Source: Segatella copri (GTDB taxonomy: Bacteria; Bacteroidota; Bacteroidia; Bacteroidales; Bacteroidaceae). From it: DNA of 64,000 nucleotides. Numbering within the stretch: the stretch's first letter is position 1; each line of letters starts with the position of its first letter. Below are positions 59,455 to 64,000 of the stretch, piece after piece. The position numbers and the translations under genes are program-made. The notes beneath the pieces are model-generated. The model was not told the DNA's origin. It searched no databases and was given only the letters and a program-made list of their open reading frames with translations. The stretch spans positions 1,178,001-1,242,000 of the forward strand of contig NZ_JAPDUW010000001.1 in the NCBI RefSeq assembly GCF_026015295.1. Reading direction: 5' to 3'.

Positions 59455-60102
59455 ATGGAAATAGATTTCGAAAAATTAGGCGGACTGGTTCCTGCCATCA
59501 TCCAAGACGCAGTTACAAAGAACGTCTTGATGCTTGGTTTCATGAACCAGGAAGCATACGATAAGACAATAGCAACCAAAAAGGTAACATTCTGGAGCCG
59601 TTCACGCAACTGCCTCTGGACAAAAGGTGAAACATCAGGTAACTTCCTGAATCTCGTTAGCATTCAGAACGACTGCGATAACGACACCTTGCTGGTTAAG
59701 GTTCACCCTGATGGTCCAACCTGCCACAAAGGTACAGACACCTGCTGGGCAGAAGAGAATACACTCAACCCAATCCTCTTCCTCTCAGAGCTTCAGGACT
59801 TCATCAACAAGCGCCACGAAGAAATGCCAGAGGGAAGCTACACTACCAGCCTCTTCAAGAAAGGCGTTAACAAAATGGCACAAAAGGTTGGAGAAGAAGC
59901 TGTTGAAACCATTATCGAAGCCACAAACGGCAACAACGAGAAACTCGTTTACGAGAGTTCTGACCTTCTCTATCACCTCATCGTTCTGCTCACAAGCAAG
60001 GGCTTGAGAATAGAAGATGTTGTGAAAGAACTTCAGATGCGTCACGACCCGGAATGGGATAAGAAACGCCGCGTTGCCAAGAGTAAGGGCGAAATGAAAT
60101 AA
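59455..60102 (+). CDS. hisIE: Bifunctional phosphoribosyl-AMP cyclohydrolase/PR-ATP pyrophosphatase
   Basis: A 215-residue HisI-HisE fusion. HisI part (about 1-115): GLVPAIIQDAVTKNVLMLGF, TFWSRSRNCLWTKGETSGN and the metal-binding Cys in GPTCHKGTDTCW. HisE part (about 120-215): KGVNKMAQKVGEEAVETIIE and SSDLLYHLIVLL. It catalyses two consecutive early steps, PR-ATP to PR-AMP and on to ProFAR. Last his gene of this cluster. Confidence 0.97.
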   Translation: MEIDFEKLGGLVPAIIQDAVTKNVLMLGFMNQEAYDKTIATKKVTFWSRSRNCLWTKGETSGNFLNLVSIQNDCDNDTLLVKVHPDGPTCHKGTDTCWAEENTLNPILFLSELQDFINKRHEEMPEGSYTTSLFKKGVNKMAQKVGEEAVETIIEATNGNNEKLVYESSDLLYHLIVLLTSKGLRIEDVVKELQMRHDPEWDKKRRVAKSKGEMK

Positions 60103-60133
60103 TAAACCAACATTAAGGAGAAAAAAATAGAAG

Positions 60134-60850
60134 ATGTTAATAGATTATCAGAACGTCAGCATATATCAGGCCGACAAGTGCGTGCTCCAAAACATCAATT
60201 TCCATATTGACGAAGGAGAATTCGCCTACCTTATTGGAAAAGTCGGCTCTGGTAAAAGTTCGCTATTAAAGACACTTTATTGCGAACTAGACCTTGTAGA
60301 AGGCGAAACCGAGAAGGCTGAAATTCTCGGCAGAGACCTCAAAACTATCAGGCGAAAGGAGATTCCGGCTCTGCGTAAGGAATTGGGAATCATCTTTCAG
60401 GATTTCCAGCTGCTACACGACCGCACCGTTCGCAAGAACTTTGAATTCGTACTCAAGGCAACAGGCTGGAAAAACAAAAAAGACAGAGAAAAGCGTATTG
60501 AAGAGGTGCTCAACGAAGTAGGCATGATTGATAAAATCGACAAGATGCCTCATGAGCTCTCAGGTGGTGAACAGCAGCGTGTAGCCATCGCCCGCGCCAT
60601 TCTCAATAATCCTAAAATCATCATCGCCGATGAGCCTACAGGCAATCTCGACCCAGAGACAGCCAGCAACATCGTGAGTCTGCTGAAAGACATCACCAAG
60701 CAAGGCACAGCTGTTGTGATGACAACCCATAACATCCCGATGCTCGACAAATTCCCAGGCATCGTTTACCGCTGTAAGGAAGGTGTGCTCTACGACGTAA
60801 CCAACGAGTACAACCACATCGACCTCACAGAGGATGGAGAAGATAATTAA
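60134..60850 (+). CDS. ftsE: FtsE-like ABC transporter ATPase
   Basis: A 238-residue ABC ATPase. Walker [20 protein letters not shown]-loop [10 protein letters not shown], signature [15 protein letters not shown], Walker [12 protein letters not shown] and H-loop MTTHN are all intact. The Asp/Glu motif ending [12 protein letters not shown] and small size fit FtsE, which with FtsX regulates peptidoglycan hydrolysis at division. FtsX is not adjacent; a LolD or macrolide-type ATPase cannot be fully excluded. Between his and lysine-pathway genes. Confidence 0.88.
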   Translation: MLIDYQNVSIYQADKCVLQNINFHIDEGEFAYLIGKVGSGKSSLLKTLYCELDLVEGETEKAEILGRDLKTIRRKEIPALRKELGIIFQDFQLLHDRTVRKNFEFVLKATGWKNKKDREKRIEEVLNEVGMIDKIDKMPHELSGGEQQRVAIARAILNNPKIIIADEPTGNLDPETASNIVSLLKDITKQGTAVVMTTHNIPMLDKFPGIVYRCKEGVLYDVTNEYNHIDLTEDGEDN

Positions 60851-60877
60851 GTGAAATAATTAAATAAAATTACGACT

Positions 60878-62200
60878 ATGAAGGTAATGAAATTCGGAGG
60901 TACTTCTGTAGGCTCACCAGAGCGCATGAAGGGAGTAGCCTCTTTGGTTACAGAATCAGGTGAACCAACTTTCATCGTATTGTCTGCGATGAGCGGTACA
61001 ACAAACTCTCTCGTTGAGATCTCTGACTATCTTTACAAGAAGAATCCAGAGGGCGCCAACGAGGTAATCAACAACTTGGAGAAGAAATACATGCAGCATG
61101 TAGAAGAACTCTACTCTACCGAGGAGATGAAAAATACGACTCGTGAGTTCTTGCAGGGCGAATTCAACTATCTCCGCTCATTCACCAAAGACCTCTTCAC
61201 TTCTTTCGAGGAGAAGAGCATCGTGGCTCAGGGCGAGATGATGAGCACCAACATGGTTGTAAACTACTTGAAGGAACAGGGTGTAAAGGCTGTATTGCTC
61301 AGCGCATTAGACTTTATGCGCACTGACAAGAACGCAGAACCAGATCCTCAGTACATCAAGGAGAAGTTGGCTGCTATCATGGAGCAGAACCAGGGCTATC
61401 AGATTTACATCACTCAGGGATTCATCTGCCGCAACGCATACGGCGAGGTTGACAATCTGCAGCGTGGCGGTAGCGACTACACCGCATCTCTTATCGGTGC
61501 AGCTCTCCCAGCTGACGAAATTCAGATCTGGACCGATATCGATGGAATGCACAACAACGACCCTCGTGTCGTAGAGCACACTGAAGCTGTCCGCCAGTTG
61601 AACTTCGAGGAGGCTGCTGAGTTGGCTTACTTCGGTGCCAAGATCCTCCACCCTACCTGTGTTCAGCCAGCTAAGTATGCAGGCATCCCTGTACGCTTGA
61701 AGAACACCATGGATCCTAAGGCCGACGGTACAATCATCGACAATGTCATCGTACGCGGCAAGATCAAGGCTGTTGCTGCCAAGGACAACATCACAGCCAT
61801 TAAGATCAAGAGTAGCCGCATGTTACTCGCTACAGGTTTCCTACGCAAGGTATTCGAAATCTTCGAGAGCTATCAGACTCCAATTGATATGATTGCCACT
61901 TCTGAGGTGGGTGTCAGCATGAGTATTGATAATGATTCTCATCTTAACGACATCGTAAACGAACTGAAGAAATATGGTACAGTAACTGTAGATTCTGATA
62001 TGTGCATCATCTGCGTTGTAGGTGATTTGGACTGGAGCAACGTTGGCTTCGAGACCATCGCTACCGATGCGATGAAGAACATTCCTGTACGCATGATTTC
62101 TTATGGTGGTTCTAACTACAACATCTCATTCCTCATCAGAGAGAAAGATAAGAAGCAGGCATTGCAGAACTTGAGCAACGTATTGTTCGAGAAGAAGTAA
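60878..62200 (+). CDS. lysC: Aspartate kinase
   Basis: A 440-residue monofunctional aspartokinase, first step of lysine/threonine/methionine synthesis. Motifs: MKVMKFGGTSVGSPERM, SDYTASLIGAALPADEIQIW, TDIDGMHNNDPRVVE, FGAKILHPTCVQPA and a C-terminal ACT region (AIKIKSSRMLLATGFLRKVF; VGVSMSIDNDSHL) that suggests feedback control by an end product. lysA follows 139 bp later, separated by a 17-bp direct repeat spacer. Confidence 0.97.
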   Translation: MKVMKFGGTSVGSPERMKGVASLVTESGEPTFIVLSAMSGTTNSLVEISDYLYKKNPEGANEVINNLEKKYMQHVEELYSTEEMKNTTREFLQGEFNYLRSFTKDLFTSFEEKSIVAQGEMMSTNMVVNYLKEQGVKAVLLSALDFMRTDKNAEPDPQYIKEKLAAIMEQNQGYQIYITQGFICRNAYGEVDNLQRGGSDYTASLIGAALPADEIQIWTDIDGMHNNDPRVVEHTEAVRQLNFEEAAELAYFGAKILHPTCVQPAKYAGIPVRLKNTMDPKADGTIIDNVIVRGKIKAVAAKDNITAIKIKSSRMLLATGFLRKVFEIFESYQTPIDMIATSEVGVSMSIDNDSHLNDIVNELKKYGTVTVDSDMCIICVVGDLDWSNVGFETIATDAMKNIPVRMISYGGSNYNISFLIREKDKKQALQNLSNVLFEKK

Positions 62201-62264
62201 TGCAAATGAAAACGAAGAGTGAAAAGTGAAGAATTCGTATGTAATGCTTCCTATCCACTCTTCG

Positions 62265-62305
62265 TTGGATATTCTGATTTACAATAAATTGGATATTCTG
62301 ATTTA
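62265..62305 (+). repeat. 17-bp direct repeat in the lysC-lysA spacer
   Basis: ttggatattctgattta at 62265-62281 and again at 62289-62305, probably a small duplication. Confidence 0.75.
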
Positions 62306-62339
62306 ACTATAATAAGGTATTAATTTAAGATTAAGCGAA

Positions 62340-63497
62340 ATGAAAGGTACATTTCCGATAGATAAGTTTCAGGAGATACAGACTCCGTTCTACTATTACG
62401 ACACCAATGTGTTGCGCCAGACATTGAAAACCATCAATGAAGAGGCTGGCAAGCACGAGGGATTTGAAGTGCACTATGCCGTAAAGGCAAATGCCAACCC
62501 TAAGGTGCTCAATATCATCTGTCAGGCTGGTTTAGGAGCCGACTGTGTGAGCGGAGGAGAAATTCAGGCAGCCATCAAAGCCGGTTTCCCTGCCAGTAAG
62601 ATTGTTTACGCTGGTGTAGGCAAAAGCGATTGGGAAATCAACCTCGGATTGGAGAAAGACATTTTCTGCTTCAATGTAGAAAGCATTCCGGAGTTGGAAA
62701 TCATCAACGAGCTGGCTGAAAAACAGAATAAGATTGCGCAGGTTTGTTTCCGCATCAATCCGGATGTCGGCGCCCATACGCACGCTAACATCACAACAGG
62801 TCTGGCAGAAAACAAGTTCGGAATTGCCATGCGCGACATGGAAGCCGTAATCGAAGAGGCTGCCAAGATGAAGAACATCCAGTTCCTCGGACTGCACTTC
62901 CACATCGGAAGCCAGATTCTCGATATGGGTGATTTCGAGGCACTCTGCAACCGTATCAACGAACTTCAGAACCAGCTTGAAGCGCATCATATCGTTGTGA
63001 AGAACATCAATGTGGGCGGCGGATTGGGCATTGACTATAATCATCCAAACCGCCAGCCAATCCCTAATTTCAAGGATTATTTCGATACATACGCAAAGAA
63101 ACTGAAGTTGCGCGATGGTCAGAAGCTTCACTTCGAGTTGGGTCGCGCTGTAGTGGGTCAGATGGGTTCTCTCATCACCAAGACACTCTACATCAAGCAG
63201 GGCACAGCCAAGCAGTTTGCCATTGTGGATGCAGGAATGACCGACCTCATCCGTCCAGCACTCTATCAGGCTTACCATAAGATTGAGAACATCTCAAGCG
63301 ATGAACCTGTAGAAACTTACGACGTAGTAGGTCCTATCTGCGAATCAAGCGATGTCTTCGGCAAGGCTGTCGACATCAACAAAGCCCATCGCGGCGACCT
63401 CATCGCCCTCCGCTCAGCCGGAGCCTATGGTGAGATTATGGCGAGCCAGTATAACTGTCGCCAGTTGCCAAAGGGGTATATTACAGAAGACTTTTAA
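62340..63497 (+). CDS. lysA: Diaminopimelate decarboxylase
   Basis: A 385-residue PLP enzyme that makes lysine from meso-DAP. The PLP lysine lies in VHYAVKANANPKVL. Other motifs are GLGADCVSGGEIQAAIKAGF, INPDVGAHTHANITTG, GLHFHIGSQI, the glycine loop INVGGGLGIDYNHPN and GPICESSDVFGKAV (the specificity cysteine of family III decarboxylases). Shorter than E. coli LysA and of the compact Bacteroidetes type. Likely in the same transcriptional run as lysC. Confidence 0.97.
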   Translation: MKGTFPIDKFQEIQTPFYYYDTNVLRQTLKTINEEAGKHEGFEVHYAVKANANPKVLNIICQAGLGADCVSGGEIQAAIKAGFPASKIVYAGVGKSDWEINLGLEKDIFCFNVESIPELEIINELAEKQNKIAQVCFRINPDVGAHTHANITTGLAENKFGIAMRDMEAVIEEAAKMKNIQFLGLHFHIGSQILDMGDFEALCNRINELQNQLEAHHIVVKNINVGGGLGIDYNHPNRQPIPNFKDYFDTYAKKLKLRDGQKLHFELGRAVVGQMGSLITKTLYIKQGTAKQFAIVDAGMTDLIRPALYQAYHKIENISSDEPVETYDVVGPICESSDVFGKAVDINKAHRGDLIALRSAGAYGEIMASQYNCRQLPKGYITEDF

Positions 63498-63572
63498 TAT
63501 AGTTGAAAGTTAAAAGTTAAGAGTTTATAGGATTCTCCTTTCTCTAGCTTTCTATATTACGAGAAAAAGAAT

Positions 63573-64000
63573 ATGATGATCATTAGTACAACTACTATAA
63601 TAGCAGGCGCAGTGGTGGTTTTATTGGCGGTTCTCGGATCGCTGATAAATCCATTTCTGCGCTCGTTGCGCTTTCAAAAAACAGAAACGGCAGAGAATCA
63701 ACCTCCTGTCAGTATACTCATTACCGCACACGATAATCTTGCTGAATTGGAGAGGAATCTCCCTATGTTCCTGCGCCAGCAGTATGCTGCCGACTATCAG
63801 GTAATTGTAGTCTGCCAGAGTACAGATGGCGAGACGCAGGATTTTCTGAAGCGAACAGCAGCCGAGAACCCTCATCTTTATTATACTTACATTCCTGAGA
63901 GTTCACGCTACATGAGCCGCAAGAAATTGCAGATTACACTGGGTGTGAAGGCAGCCAAACATGAATGGATTATTTTGACAGAACCTAATTGCCGCCCAAG
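63573..64000 (+). CDS. Glycosyltransferase family 2, truncated by the window edge
   Basis: Open frame of at least 142 codons running off the right edge. An N-terminal membrane helix (TTTIIAGAVVVLLAVLGSL) is followed by a GT2 fold: PPVSILITAHDNLAELERNL, then FLRQQYAADYQVIVVCQSTD, and a late DxD-like region ILTEPNCRP at the edge. It probably transfers sugars on polyprenyl or surface polymers. The second of two adjacent ATGs (63576) is possible. Confidence 0.85.
   Translation, partial: MMIISTTTIIAGAVVVLLAVLGSLINPFLRSLRFQKTETAENQPPVSILITAHDNLAELERNLPMFLRQQYAADYQVIVVCQSTDGETQDFLKRTAAENPHLYYTYIPESSRYMSRKKLQITLGVKAAKHEWIILTEPNCRP

Noticed and set aside
60134..60850. Reading the ABC ATPase as a histidine transporter because of its his neighbours
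   Set aside because: No permease or binding protein is adjacent, and the sequence fits FtsE/LolD-type ATPases better.
62532..63278. A 248-residue minus-strand frame
   Set aside because: Antisense shadow of lysA.

Overview
The window looks like a chromosomal segment of a Bacteroidales gut bacterium, most likely Prevotella/Segatella (S. copri-like). The evidence is: promoters follow the Bacteroidetes pattern (TTG, about 20 nt, TAnnTTTG) with no clear Shine-Dalgarno sites; there are Bacteroidetes-specific families (DUF3408, DUF4248, DUF4369, smalltalk protein, HU-like proteins, CCDC81/SPOR protein); and both intact integrases lack the box I arginine, as Bacteroides-type integrases do. This is inferred from protein resemblance; no database search was run.

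Layout. (1) 1-7.6 kb: a mobilizable element with a coiled-coil membrane protein, MobA relaxase, MobC, DUF3408 protein, two excisionase-like HTH proteins, a small RhuM-like protein and two tandem tyrosine integrases. (2) 7.6-12 kb: part of a second element: the C-terminal stump of its integrase, a membrane protein, an HTH protein, a DUF3987 helicase-like protein and a zinc-finger/Toprim protein, with striking inverted repeats that may be replication or transfer sites. (3) 12-23.7 kb: a mosaic of small (lipo)proteins, ORF6N and KilA-N proteins, a candidate PD-(D/E)XK nuclease and gene debris (two integrase-NlpE chimeras, another NlpE tail, a resolvase stub, a DUF4248 gene, an amidase stump). One promoter/leader cassette occurs three times. 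(4) 23.7-26.4 kb: an HU-like gene and a smalltalk gene beside a large cruciform-forming repeat, then a beheaded Fic gene. (5) 26.6-33.4 kb: housekeeping-like small genes (esterase-DUF1653, thioredoxin, DUF1294, YczE-like, flavin-binding protein, DNA alkylation repair protein, inactive RNase H fold) interrupted by an AbiE toxin-antitoxin pair, an AlkZ-related gene with a nonsense codon, and acetyltransferase fragments. (6) 33.7-35.7 kb: a DinD-RhuM fusion, remnants and a tRNA-Arg whose 3' end faces the accessory region. (7) 36-64 kb: core chromosome: tricorn-like protease, ftsY, rimO, HU proteins, thiol-disulfide protein, queC, radA, pgk, an AspT/YidE-type transporter, sodium-pump decarboxylase subunits, rfbC, an HU/SPOR protein, an FHA protein, hisH-hisA-hisF-hisIE, an FtsE-like ATPase, lysC, lysA and a truncated glycosyltransferase.

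How it fits together. The left 35 kb is an integration hot spot next to a tRNA gene, holding layered mobile elements and probable defence genes (AbiE, the KilA-N/nuclease pair, RhuM/ORF6N proteins). The right 28 kb holds ordinary operons: radA-queC-thiol-disulfide protein on the minus strand; OadG-like, biotin carrier and beta subunits of a sodium-pumping decarboxylase without its alpha subunit; and histidine biosynthesis followed by aspartate kinase and DAP decarboxylase. The most unusual items are the multi-stem and iterated hairpins next to primase-like genes, the repeated promoter cassette, the nuclease/KilA-N pair bracketed by a 37-bp direct repeat, and the AbiE antitoxin gene and an HU/SPOR gene that both appear to be transcribed without a leader.
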